Source: an uncultured Pseudomonadales bacterium
Lineage (GTDB): Bacteria; Pseudomonadota; Gammaproteobacteria; Pseudomonadales; Azotimanducaceae
Reading direction: 5' to 3'
DNA: 39,675 bases
Assembly (NCBI GenBank): GCA_938017975.1
Contig: CALIKQ010000034.1
Coordinates: 1 to 39,675, forward strand
Below are positions 1 through 7,376 of this stretch, one piece after another (positions within the stretch are counted from its first letter, which is position 1; each line of letters begins with the position of its first letter). Position numbers and translations under genes: made by a program. Under the pieces are notes generated by a model. That model was not told the DNA's origin and made no database searches. It saw only the letters and a list, made by a program, of their open reading frames with translations.

Positions 1-211
1 CTCCAAAAGGCTTATCGCCCCACTCCGCTAGCATACGAGCCAAAATGACGTTGTTTTGGAAGTAGTTGGTTGCCGTCACATGATGATCACCCACAAACAA
101 CGTATCTAAGCCCGCTTCACGAGCAGCTCGGGTTCGCTCGACCATATAACCTGCAGCGACCTTCGGCGATACATGGGGATACGATGAGCAAACTGAAATT
201 CCAACTTTCAC
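1..211 (-). CDS. LLM-class flavin/F420 oxidoreductase, N-terminal part
   Basis: Partial gene read leftward off the window edge; only the first 70 codons are present. The start is a GTG at 211, preceded by AGGAG seven bases upstream. The N-terminus (MKVGISV, then ERTRAAREAGLDTLFVGDHH) is the first beta strand and helix of the bacterial luciferase-like TIM barrel, and the GDHH/GEHH segment is typical of this class. Family members oxidise or reduce substrates with FMNH2 or F420; which cofactor is used cannot be told from this fragment. It is absent from simple ATG-based ORF calls because of its GTG start and truncation. A second LLM protein lies at 18563-19402. Confidence 0.85.
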   Translation of the reverse strand, partial: MKVGISVCSSYPHVSPKVAAGYMVERTRAAREAGLDTLFVGDHHVTATNYFQNNVILARMLAEWGDKPFG

Positions 212-353
212 AAACCGGCTCCTAGGCTATTTTTGGGATACGCTTGGCAAATGGCTTTGCCTGTGTTCGAAGAACACGTCCGAGACTGTTTCAGGCTGAT
301 TCTCGAGACATTCGCAGCGACACATCATGTGCCGCTGCTCTGATCGTCATATA

Positions 354-854
354 TCACTCCACACGCTTGATCACGGCTCGTCCGCTCTCCCTGGCACCGC
401 CGTTCATGACCGTATTGCTAACGACAACAGATCCAGCTGCGATATCCGAAAGATCATAATTCATTGACGCCACAAAATTGTGGTGGGCTTCATGCAGCCC
501 CGAATCTGCGATCAATCTCAGATCAATGATTCCGTCCGAGCTACCTGTCGTCTTAAATTTGGGCTCAGTACCGAGAGAGCAATAATGGGTAACTTGCAAC
601 TCGCCATCTTGCTCTGAGTAGGTCGTGAGCATTTCCACACCGTCTTCAATCAAAGTTTCTATCATGGTGTGACCGTCCGATATAACTCGAAAATTTGAAC
701 GAGTCTCGACAACCTCGCCTGTTGACCGAGTCAGAGTGCCTTGCCACGAACCTGCCATTTGTTTCATTTGATCAAATGCCGAGAGACCGTCCGCTAGAGC
801 CATTTGTCCAGCGAAACAAAGGTTGAGGGCAATCATTTTAATCATCGTTCGCAT
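354..854 (-). CDS. small secreted beta-rich protein, DUF1579-like/lipocalin-like
   Basis: 166 residues. The start at 854 has AAGGA about nine bases upstream. Residues 1-21 form a signal peptide ending ALA, so the protein is probably periplasmic. The mature part begins with a Met-Ala-Gly-Ser-Trp-x-Gly segment and continues as alternating hydrophobic strands, as in small calycin-like or DUF1579-type barrels that open with a GxWxG motif. No catalytic residues are recognisable and the function is unknown. It stands alone between the LLM gene (142 bases downstream) and the VOC gene (about 200 bases upstream). The family assignment is by motif feel only; the reading frame and export signal are secure. 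Confidence 0.7.
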   Translation of the reverse strand: MRTMIKMIALNLCFAGQMALADGLSAFDQMKQMAGSWQGTLTRSTGEVVETRSNFRVISDGHTMIETLIEDGVEMLTTYSEQDGELQVTHYCSLGTEPKFKTTGSSDGIIDLRLIADSGLHEAHHNFVASMNYDLSDIAAGSVVVSNTVMNGGARESGRAVIKRVE

Positions 855-1055
855 GCTTTATTTCCTTTTTGAATGAGTTTGTTTGCCTCCCTCGCTCGAA
901 AGATTAACCAGATCGCCCACCAATCTCAAATACGCGCTGGGCAGGCTCGATCAAAAAAAATATCTATCAGATGACCTAACCATCGATCAAGGGAGCCATC
1001 TTGAGTTCACAGGTGGGCATCTCGATCACAGGCGAGGATGCAAATCTTTGATGAT

Positions 1056-1682
1056 TTAAAGCTGGATCGGCCCGCTTGATGTCTCTAATTCTGCAACCAA
1101 ACCGGGGACGCCGAGTTCAAGACTCAGCGGCAAGTCGAGCCTCGAGATAAATGTTCGATAGCGCTCAACATCCTGATCGACTTGGACAGAGAGTCTTTTC
1201 AAGTGTCCAACGGGAACCAGCTCCGTGCAGGGGTGCGCAGAATCCTGCCAATCGATAAAGAACGGCATCAGTTGCCCAAAACCGTGACCTTGGACAAACA
1301 ACAGCTCCCAAGACAAGTCCCCTCCACTTGGCGTTTCTCGCGACATGGTCTGCCGGGTGTAATCGAATCCACATCTATCCAAAAGAGCCACAAGATGACT
1401 AAATCCAGCACAGCGGACAGCGAAGGTCAGTAATTTTGGCTCACTCAGAGCCTCAAGCGCTTGCGCCAGTCCTCGAGGCTTCGACTGATCTGGATCCGGC
1501 GCAATCACTTCGAGATAGCAGTCTTGGCTGAGTCCAAGCAACGCGTTGACGGTGCCTTGACCAGGATGACGACCTCCAGACCCCGGGGCTGCACCCATTT
1601 TCTCGGACAACCATCGACGCCCCTCAGCCAAATCAGCCGCCCCAATCATTAGGTGGTCAATTTGAAAGCTATTCCTGTACAC
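1056..1682 (-). CDS. VOC-family (glyoxalase-like domain) protein
   Basis: About 208 residues if it starts at the GTG at 1682. This codon is followed directly by the first VOC strand (IDHLMIGAADL), and a purine-rich GGGGGA lies about ten bases upstream. The frame stays open to a TTG at 1817, but that would overlap the divergent peptidase gene and add a sequence unlike the family. The layout resembles the glyoxalase-like PF13468 group: IDHLxIG start, a GGRHPGQGTVNAL segment, a LGxxxYLEVIAPD strand with a Glu that could be a metal ligand, then a diverged second half. Members bind a divalent metal or have lost it; the substrate is unknown. No operon partner. Confidence 0.75.
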   Translation of the reverse strand: MYRNSFQIDHLMIGAADLAEGRRWLSEKMGAAPGSGGRHPGQGTVNALLGLSQDCYLEVIAPDPDQSKPRGLAQALEALSEPKLLTFAVRCAGFSHLVALLDRCGFDYTRQTMSRETPSGGDLSWELLFVQGHGFGQLMPFFIDWQDSAHPCTELVPVGHLKRLSVQVDQDVERYRTFISRLDLPLSLELGVPGLVAELETSSGPIQL

Positions 1683-1712
1683 GCGCAACCCATCCCCCAG
1701 CCATGGCCTCGT

Positions 1713-1769
1713 TGCAGATTGCCTTGGCCTTGAATAAAGCACAACCTGTTGATGAAGAAACAATCTGCA
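1713..1769. promoter_or_regulatory. 9-bp inverted repeat in a divergent intergenic region
   Basis: TGCAGATTG at 1713-1721 is matched by its exact reverse complement CAATCTGCA at 1761-1769. The arms lie between the divergently transcribed VOC gene and the S9 peptidase gene, where both promoters must be. The spacing of about four helical turns would suit a dimeric or looping regulator, or the repeat may be chance. No clear -10/-35 pair was found. Confidence 0.25.
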
Positions 1770-1816
1770 GCATGATTCGATTACACTAGACCTTTCCCAT
1801 TTGAACACAGCGCCCA

Positions 1817-4261
1817 ATGACCAAAATCATCACATCACTCTTTTTACTCTGGGCCTCGACGGCTGCCAACGCCAGCCTTAATTATCAAACGCCCAGTTCC
1901 GAAATTGCAGCATTGGCGAACGCCGCGTTGCCGCCAGTGGTCGCAGCAGATAGTCATGGCCACTATCTGCTACTCTTGACCCGAGACCTATACCCCAGCA
2001 TCGAAACCCTCTCTGCGCCCGAGATGAGGCTGGGAGGCCTCCGGGTCAACCCCGATAAGAACATTTCGAGCAGGCTTAGGTACTACAACGCAATCAGCAT
2101 CCAGTCCCTGAAAACACCGACAGGCAAGCCGAGTCCTACCCCAACCGCCCCAACAATTCCGGTCTCTGGGCTTCCAGCAGATGCTAAAATCGCTTACGTC
2201 ACTTGGTCCCCCGATGAGCAGAGGGTCGCCTTTACGGTGACCCAAGATACCGGCGTTGCACTTTGGGTCTTGGATATTGGGTCAGCAACAGCGCGACAAG
2301 TGACCGAGGCTAATTTAAATGCAAACCTCGGCCGCCCGTTTACTTGGGATGCCGACAGCCAGTCACTTGTTGCCAAAATTGTCCCCGGCGTTCGATCAGC
2401 GCTCATCAATCCGAGCCAATCCGTCCCTCAGGGGCCTACGATCTCCACAAGCCAAGGAGAGAAGGCCCAAAACAGAACTTACCAAGATCTTTTGAAGACA
2501 CCAGACGATGCCTTTAACTTCGAGCAGCTAGGCAGGTCTGAACTTCGGCGCTTTAATCTGAATGGCATCAGCCGATCTCTGCTCCCATCCGCGCTGTATC
2601 GCGAGGTCAGCTTTTCACCAAATGGCGATTACCTACTGATCACTAAGATCAAACGGCCATTTTCTTACCTCGTGCCCTTCTACCGCTTTGCTTCAGAAAC
2701 AGAAATCAGAACAAAAGATGGAGTGTTTGTCGTACAACTCATTGACCGTCCGCTGGAGGAAGAGCGGCCGAAAGGATTTATGGCTGTCACAAAAGAGCGG
2801 CGGCAATTTTCTTGGCGCGCTGACCTGCCAGCGACAATCACTTGGATTCGCGCGCTCGATGGAGGCGATCCAAAAACAGAGGCTGAGTATCGGGACCAGA
2901 TCTTTCAATGGCATGCCCCTTTCAACGCAAGCCCCACTGAACTCGCCCGAACCCAAAACAGGGTGTCCCGCATTCATTGGGGCAATGCGACCACCGCAAT
3001 CGTCCAGGACTATTGGTTTGACAATCGAAATACAAAAACCTACCGATTTAACCCTTCCGAACCAAACGCACCTACCCAGATAATCTTTGATCGAGACAGC
3101 CAAGATCAATATGCTGACCCGGGTCGTTTTGCGAAAGTCCGCAATGACCTCAATCAGGAGGTTCTCGCGCTAACGGGTGAGCGAGCACTCCTGTTCGGAG
3201 AGGGATTCAGCGAAAGCGGCCAATACCCGTTTATTGATGCAATCGATCTGCAGTCACAGGCGATCAAGCGTCTTTATGAATCAGACTCAGACAACAGCGT
3301 CGAGACATTTGTCTCTGTCCTTGATCTAGCCGCCGGGCAGATCCTAGTGAGGATCGAAGGCCCTGATGCCTACCCCAATTACCATCTGCGTGACATTCAA
3401 AAAGGTGGATTGCGTCAAATTACCCAATTTAAAAACCCTTATGCCGCGCTTGGAGAAGCCACTAAACAGCTGGTTAGCTACAAGCGGAAAGACGGCTTAC
3501 CGCTATCCGGAACCCTCTATTTACCGCCGGGATACACGCCCGATTCAGCCGACAAACTCCCGCTACTGATATGGGCCTACCCGGTTGAATATAAGGACAA
3601 CCTGAGCGCCGGACAAAAAACCACTAACCCAAATGCGTTTACCTATCCATACTACGGCAGCCCAATTTTCTGGGTGTTGCGGGGCTTCGCCGTTTTGGAT
3701 GACGCCGCCTTTCCTATCGTCGGTGAAGGCGAGTCGCAACCCAATGACACGTTCAGAGAACAACTGGTTGCCAATGCTGCCGCCGCCATCGATGCGATTG
3801 ATGCTCTTGGCTATATCGACCGACAAAGGGTCGCGGTGGGTGGACATTCTTATGGCGCCTTCATGGTTGCAAACCTACTCAGCCACTCTGACTTATTTGC
3901 AGCAGGCATCGCGAGAAGTGGCGCATATAACCGGACCTTAACACCCTTCGGTTTCCAGCGAGAGGAACGAACTTACTGGGATGCTCCGAGTGTCTATAAC
4001 GCGATGTCACCATTCATGCATGCCGATAAAATGAAAACACCGCTACTCCTGATTCATGGTGAAGCTGACAACAATTCAGGCACATATCCTATGCAAAGCG
4101 AGCGATACTTTAACGCGCTCAAAGGATTGGGCGCGACAGCGCGGCTTGTGATGTTGCCAAAAGAGAGCCACGGATATCGAGCAAAAGAGAGCATCCTGCA
4201 TTTGCTGTGGGAGCAGGACCAATGGTTGCAACGATATGTCCTCGCCCCCACTGAAAAATGA
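1817..4261 (+). CDS. secreted S9-family peptidase, glutamyl-endopeptidase-like (S9D type)
   Basis: 814 residues. An N-terminal signal peptide (about residues 1-19, ending ANA) points to the periplasm. Residues roughly 30-540 form the beta-propeller, and the C-terminal 270 residues form an alpha/beta-hydrolase domain. The nucleophile is Ser678 in GGHSYGA, the acid is probably Asp751 in HGEAD, and the base is His785 in KESHGY. The passages PYYGSPIFWVLRGFAVLDD and AIDALGYID match prolyl-oligopeptidase relatives of the chloroplast glutamyl endopeptidase type. It probably degrades exported or environmental peptides. No strong ribosome binding site precedes the ATG at 1817. The downstream 284 bases (4262-4545) hold no convincing gene. 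The triad is seen; the cleavage specificity is inferred from family resemblance. Confidence 0.92.
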   Translation: MTKIITSLFLLWASTAANASLNYQTPSSEIAALANAALPPVVAADSHGHYLLLLTRDLYPSIETLSAPEMRLGGLRVNPDKNISSRLRYYNAISIQSLKTPTGKPSPTPTAPTIPVSGLPADAKIAYVTWSPDEQRVAFTVTQDTGVALWVLDIGSATARQVTEANLNANLGRPFTWDADSQSLVAKIVPGVRSALINPSQSVPQGPTISTSQGEKAQNRTYQDLLKTPDDAFNFEQLGRSELRRFNLNGISRSLLPSALYREVSFSPNGDYLLITKIKRPFSYLVPFYRFASETEIRTKDGVFVVQLIDRPLEEERPKGFMAVTKERRQFSWRADLPATITWIRALDGGDPKTEAEYRDQIFQWHAPFNASPTELARTQNRVSRIHWGNATTAIVQDYWFDNRNTKTYRFNPSEPNAPTQIIFDRDSQDQYADPGRFAKVRNDLNQEVLALTGERALLFGEGFSESGQYPFIDAIDLQSQAIKRLYESDSDNSVETFVSVLDLAAGQILVRIEGPDAYPNYHLRDIQKGGLRQITQFKNPYAALGEATKQLVSYKRKDGLPLSGTLYLPPGYTPDSADKLPLLIWAYPVEYKDNLSAGQKTTNPNAFTYPYYGSPIFWVLRGFAVLDDAAFPIVGEGESQPNDTFREQLVANAAAAIDAIDALGYIDRQRVAVGGHSYGAFMVANLLSHSDLFAAGIARSGAYNRTLTPFGFQREERTYWDAPSVYNAMSPFMHADKMKTPLLLIHGEADNNSGTYPMQSERYFNALKGLGATARLVMLPKESHGYRAKESILHLLWEQDQWLQRYVLAPTEK

Positions 4262-4545
4262 CGCGCCAATGAAAGAACAGAGCAATGCCGCGTTCGCGTC
4301 AATTGATTCGGGATAATGCATGCTTGGAACCTCGCCGTGTGGTTCAGCAATCACACCAGCGATGCCCATCATTCACAATCACTTCAACGTCCGATGGATG
4401 TCTCATGGTGGATAGAACAAGATTTTAAGAACTCATCGCCGGTGGGAATGCAGAACTTAAACGGTCTAGAGACAGCGCGAGCAGGGTTAAACTGTAACTC
4501 AGCCCCCTACTCTGTTAAAACTATAAAAAATAGAGACGAAACCTG

Positions 4546-5433
4546 ATGACTGATCATCCCATGGACAACATCCCCGTCCGAGGCCTCCGCTTTGATTTCA
4601 ATGCGGTAAAGCCTGATGATTTTGTTTGGAGCCAGAGCTGCCCCGAATTTTCTATTTTTATCAATGCTTTGGGAGTGCACGTACCCTATTTTGAAAAGTT
4701 CTTAGTCCAGACGATGCGCACCTATAGAGATGCGCTCGACGAACCTCAGTTACTTGACGACGTCAGGCGAATCATTGGTCAAGAATCTCATCACGCATTT
4801 AATTTTAAACAATGGAACCAAGCGATGCGCCAGCGCTATCCCAAGGTTGCTGGATTCGAGCAAGCGTCCCGCCGGCACTTCGATGACCTACTGAAAAGCA
4901 AAGATAAACGATCTTGCGTCGGATTCACCGCGGGCTATGAAACCTTTACCTTCCTGGGCGGAATGATCATTTTAGGTCGTTACGAGCAGCTCATGGGACG
5001 CGCTAACCCAACACTCAGAGCGCTGTGGGTTTGGCACCAGGTCGAGGAAGTCGAACACGGGGCGGTCGCCTTTGACTTCTATAAAGCCTTCTATCGAAAC
5101 CAAGAGGGTTATCGCCGATTCAAAGTCGTGCATGCGTTTTTGCACATTAGCTGGCAAACATTTAAAGCCTATGCGCACATGCTGCAGATCGAGGGCTACT
5201 ACCGTCATCCGCTGCGCGCGCTTCGCGGATGGCGTTTCTTTCTTTCATTTTCTTTCGATCTGGCGCGCGCTGCACTCCCTGTTTTTGCCCGGGACTACCA
5301 TCCTCGGTTACACCCGATTTGTAACGGGTCCCAAAGCGAAATAGCCGTAGCTTGGCGCGCATACACCGAAAACGGCGGTAATCCTCAAAGACTTGATCAG
5401 AACAATATGGATCAAATGCTCACACACGCCTAA
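4546..5433 (+). CDS. PF10118-type metal-dependent hydrolase (ferritin-like di-iron fold)
   Basis: 295 residues. The pattern fits PF10118 'predicted metal-dependent hydrolase' proteins. The putative metal ligands are arranged as in a four-helix di-iron bundle: Glu50, Glu80-x2-His83, Glu132 and Glu168-x2-His171 (in HQVEEVEH). No signal peptide is present, and a hydrophobic stretch at about 190-250 may associate with membrane. The family label says hydrolase, but ligand geometry of this kind is also that of oxygen-activating di-iron enzymes; the reaction is unknown. The next gene starts 24 bases after the stop, in the same direction, so the two are probably co-transcribed with the isomerase-like membrane protein. 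The ribosome binding site is weak (GAGACG). Confidence 0.85.
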   Translation: MTDHPMDNIPVRGLRFDFNAVKPDDFVWSQSCPEFSIFINALGVHVPYFEKFLVQTMRTYRDALDEPQLLDDVRRIIGQESHHAFNFKQWNQAMRQRYPKVAGFEQASRRHFDDLLKSKDKRSCVGFTAGYETFTFLGGMIILGRYEQLMGRANPTLRALWVWHQVEEVEHGAVAFDFYKAFYRNQEGYRRFKVVHAFLHISWQTFKAYAHMLQIEGYYRHPLRALRGWRFFLSFSFDLARAALPVFARDYHPRLHPICNGSQSEIAVAWRAYTENGGNPQRLDQNNMDQMLTHA

Positions 5434-5457
5434 CCCTTGCTGGAGAGAGAAAACACC

Positions 5458-5991
5458 ATGACAGAACACTCGCCATCAAATCATCATTCAGAAAGACTCT
5501 TTTTTTTGGTCATCGCAAATGGCATGACGGTACTGTTTATCGGACTGATTGCGGGCGTCTTGTTGATTTTTTCTTTGCTCGACGCGGTCACTATCTGGCC
5601 ATTACCCGTATGGGAAGTTTCGATCCCTGGAACCACACGTGGCTGGCAAGCGGCCCACGTCGGCGGCATTCTCAATGGCGTTATGATTGGGGCCGGCGCC
5701 CTCATCATGCAGAAACTCAGCCTTTCCCCAAGACGATCCCAATGGACGGGTTGGGGACTGATTTTAACGGGCTGGGCCAACACTATTTTTTATTGGGCTG
5801 GTAACGTCTCGCAAAACCGAGGACTTTCAGTCGGAGCAACGCCATTTGGCGAAGGAGACATCGCGGGAGCGATCGCGTTTCTTGGGGGCGGATTAGGAAT
5901 GATTTTTACGTTCATCGCGATCGCCATTTTAGCGAAATCAGCTTTCGATCAAGCCGGAACCACTCGCCAGAGTCAGTCCTTAGACTCTTAG
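5458..5991 (+). CDS. four-helix membrane protein resembling styrene oxide isomerase / hydroxylaminobenzene mutase
   Basis: 177 residues from the ATG at 5458, which has GGAGAGAG about nine bases upstream; an in-frame ATG at 5437 lacks such a site. Four hydrophobic segments lie at about 14-41, 66-88, 95-115 and 134-162. The segments GTTRGWQAAHVGGILNG, GWANTIFYW and NRGLSVGATPFGEGDIAG resemble the styrene oxide isomerase (StyC) and hydroxylaminobenzene mutase family. As I recall the haem-bound isomerase, its axial His and catalytic Asn are six apart, and an Asp and Tyr are eight apart. Here His67/Asn73 and Tyr112 fit, but the Asp position is Thr104. It is probably co-transcribed with the di-iron-type gene. 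Family resemblance is seen; isomerase activity is inferred. Confidence 0.75.
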   Translation: MTEHSPSNHHSERLFFLVIANGMTVLFIGLIAGVLLIFSLLDAVTIWPLPVWEVSIPGTTRGWQAAHVGGILNGVMIGAGALIMQKLSLSPRRSQWTGWGLILTGWANTIFYWAGNVSQNRGLSVGATPFGEGDIAGAIAFLGGGLGMIFTFIAIAILAKSAFDQAGTTRQSQSLDS

Positions 5992-6034
5992 ATCAATCAT
6001 GACAGCGACCTTCAGGTTACGCACTGACGATCAT

Positions 6035-6055
6035 ATCAATCATGGCTTGATTGAT
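6035..6055. other. 8-bp perfect inverted repeat with duplicated half-site
   Basis: ATCAATCA (6035-6042) and TGATTGAT (6048-6055) form a perfect hairpin with a 5-base loop. The left half recurs as ATCAATCATG at 5992-6001, just after the stop of the isomerase-like gene. No T-tract follows, so a rho-independent terminator is doubtful; an operator upstream of the 6112 gene is an alternative. Confidence 0.35.
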
Positions 6056-6111
6056 CTGCAAGATACGGGGAGCAATACTTCGATCGCGAATATTCACAGT
6101 GATGAGCAACC

Positions 6112-6606
6112 GTGACCCGACTACTAATCATTTTCTTAGGTTTTCTTTCGTTCAGCCATCAAGGCGCGGCGGCACCCCAAAGAATCTCATGCACCTCGCA
6201 AACTGGGGAGTTCTCTGCGCGGTACTGGTCGGAGCAGGCCAAAAAAAACAGAGCTTTTGGGCAAAACCAAAAAGCCAATCAATTGGAACAAAATGCGGCT
6301 TTTTGTGAAACATCAGAATTTGGAAGAAAAGTAATCATTACCTTTGACGCGGAATTACCCAATGAAAACGAGGAAATTAGTGCAGAATTTCAGCTCTACA
6401 CCCTTTGCGGCATGGAGGGAGGTGATGTCATCCCTGCGAGAATCAGCGCCAATCAGAACGAACTCAGCGTTGCGTACTATCACCCGCGCTATCGCACGAT
6501 GCGTTACTTTCAAATTGAGCGACCGTCACTAAAAGGTGGTTTTGTCAGCCAACGCGACTTTCAGTGTCAATTTAGATCCTTTGACGTATCGGACCGACTC
6601 TTTTAA
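6112..6606 (+). CDS. small secreted cysteine-containing protein, unknown function
   Basis: 164 residues beginning with a GTG at 6112. Residues 1-21 form a signal peptide (hydrophobic LLIIFLGFLSF core, cleavage near GAAA). The mature protein has four cysteines (Cys27, Cys65, Cys99 and one near 153), enough for two periplasmic disulfides, and looks like alternating strands in its second half. I do not recognise a family. It lies 120 bases after the isomerase-like gene, past an inverted repeat, and converges with the repeat-protein gene at 6655. No clear ribosome binding site is seen. The GTG start and the signal peptide support the frame. Confidence 0.6.
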   Translation: MTRLLIIFLGFLSFSHQGAAAPQRISCTSQTGEFSARYWSEQAKKNRAFGQNQKANQLEQNAAFCETSEFGRKVIITFDAELPNENEEISAEFQLYTLCGMEGGDVIPARISANQNELSVAYYHPRYRTMRYFQIERPSLKGGFVSQRDFQCQFRSFDVSDRLF

Positions 6607-6654
6607 GTCATCACTGCCGAGAGAAGAACGCTTCTGATGAATTGCCAGCCAGAA

Positions 6655-7299
6655 TTAATTGAGGCCGATTGATCCTAATCGAGATCGACGTTCCCGCTTG
6701 ATTTGCGCTCTTTGCTCGGGCGTCATCGACTCCATCAGGGCTCGACGTTCTTTTCTCATTTGTTGTCGCTGCTCTGGTGACATTGACTCCATATGAGCAC
6801 GGCGATCACGCTGCATTTGCTCACGCTGCTCTGGTGACATCAACTCCATACGTGCACGGCGATCACGCTGCATTTGCTCACGTTGCTCTGGTGACATCGA
6901 CTCCATACGAGCACGGCGATCACGCTGCATTTGCTCACGTTGCTCTGGTGACATCGACTCCAGTCGCGCACGGCGGTCACGCGCCATTTGCTCACGTTGC
7001 TCTGGTGACATCGACTCCAGCCGCGCACGGCGGTCACGCGCCATTTGCTCACGTTGCTCCGGTGACATCGACTCCAGCCGCGCACGGCGCATGCGCATCA
7101 TTTTTTCGCGCTGATCGGAGTTCATTGATTCCCGATTTACCTGATCTTCTCCACTCATGGCCCCCGAATGATTTGACATCACAGTTGACGAAGCATTACC
7201 ACCAGCGCGATCACCGCCTTCAAAAGCAGGCGCATCAGTACTCAAAAGTGGTGTTACCGCACCGATCAGAACCGTCAGGAATAGGGTCAAATTTTTCAT
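6655..7299 (-). CDS. secreted arginine/glutamine/methionine-rich 19-residue repeat protein
   Basis: 214 residues with AAGGA about seven bases before the ATG at 7299. A signal peptide (about 1-25) and a Gly/Ser-rich linker (26-50) precede eight tandem 19-residue repeats. These are centred on MSPEQREQM at residues 59 (degenerate), 78, 97, 116, 135, 154, 173 and 192, each followed by an RDRRAR-type basic stretch. The repeats should form one long, highly charged helix. The xxPEQRxQ core recalls the LTxxQ motif of periplasmic Spy/CpxP proteins, but the repeat architecture is different; a metal- or membrane-stress role would be speculation. Repeat identity is highest in the middle, which suggests recent unequal exchange. 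Confidence 0.75.
   Translation of the reverse strand: MKNLTLFLTVLIGAVTPLLSTDAPAFEGGDRAGGNASSTVMSNHSGAMSGEDQVNRESMNSDQREKMMRMRRARLESMSPEQREQMARDRRARLESMSPEQREQMARDRRARLESMSPEQREQMQRDRRARMESMSPEQREQMQRDRRARMELMSPEQREQMQRDRRAHMESMSPEQRQQMRKERRALMESMTPEQRAQIKRERRSRLGSIGLN
6673..7146 (-). repeat. eight tandem 57-bp units inside the repeat-protein gene
   Basis: In-frame minisatellite. The same bases (GCATTTGCTCACG-type core) recur every 57 bp, for example at 6814 and 6871. The central five or six units are nearly identical and the outer two diverge. Because the period is a multiple of three, the opposite strand is also open for 175 codons, which is an artefact. Confidence 0.92.
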
Positions 7300-7376
7300 G
7301 TTGAATCCTTTCTTAATGCTTGATGCTACGTTTTCATAGATCAGCTGAACTGAACCTGAATGTTAGACCACTCGAT

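Noticed and set aside
1683-1817. Extended N-terminus of the VOC protein from a TTG at 1817
   Set aside because: Would overlap the divergent peptidase start and adds 45 residues unlike the family. The GTG at 1682 sits right before the first VOC strand.
4316-4546. 76-codon ORF ending in a TGATG overlap with the PF10118 gene
   Set aside because: The overlap is suggestive, but the peptide (rich in His, Asn, Trp and Ser) has no recognisable features and no ribosome binding site. It is more likely leader sequence.
6777-7304. 175-codon plus-strand ORF opposite the repeat protein
   Set aside because: It is a mirror of the 57-bp repeats, whose period keeps every frame open. It has no signal peptide or ribosome binding site, unlike the minus-strand gene.
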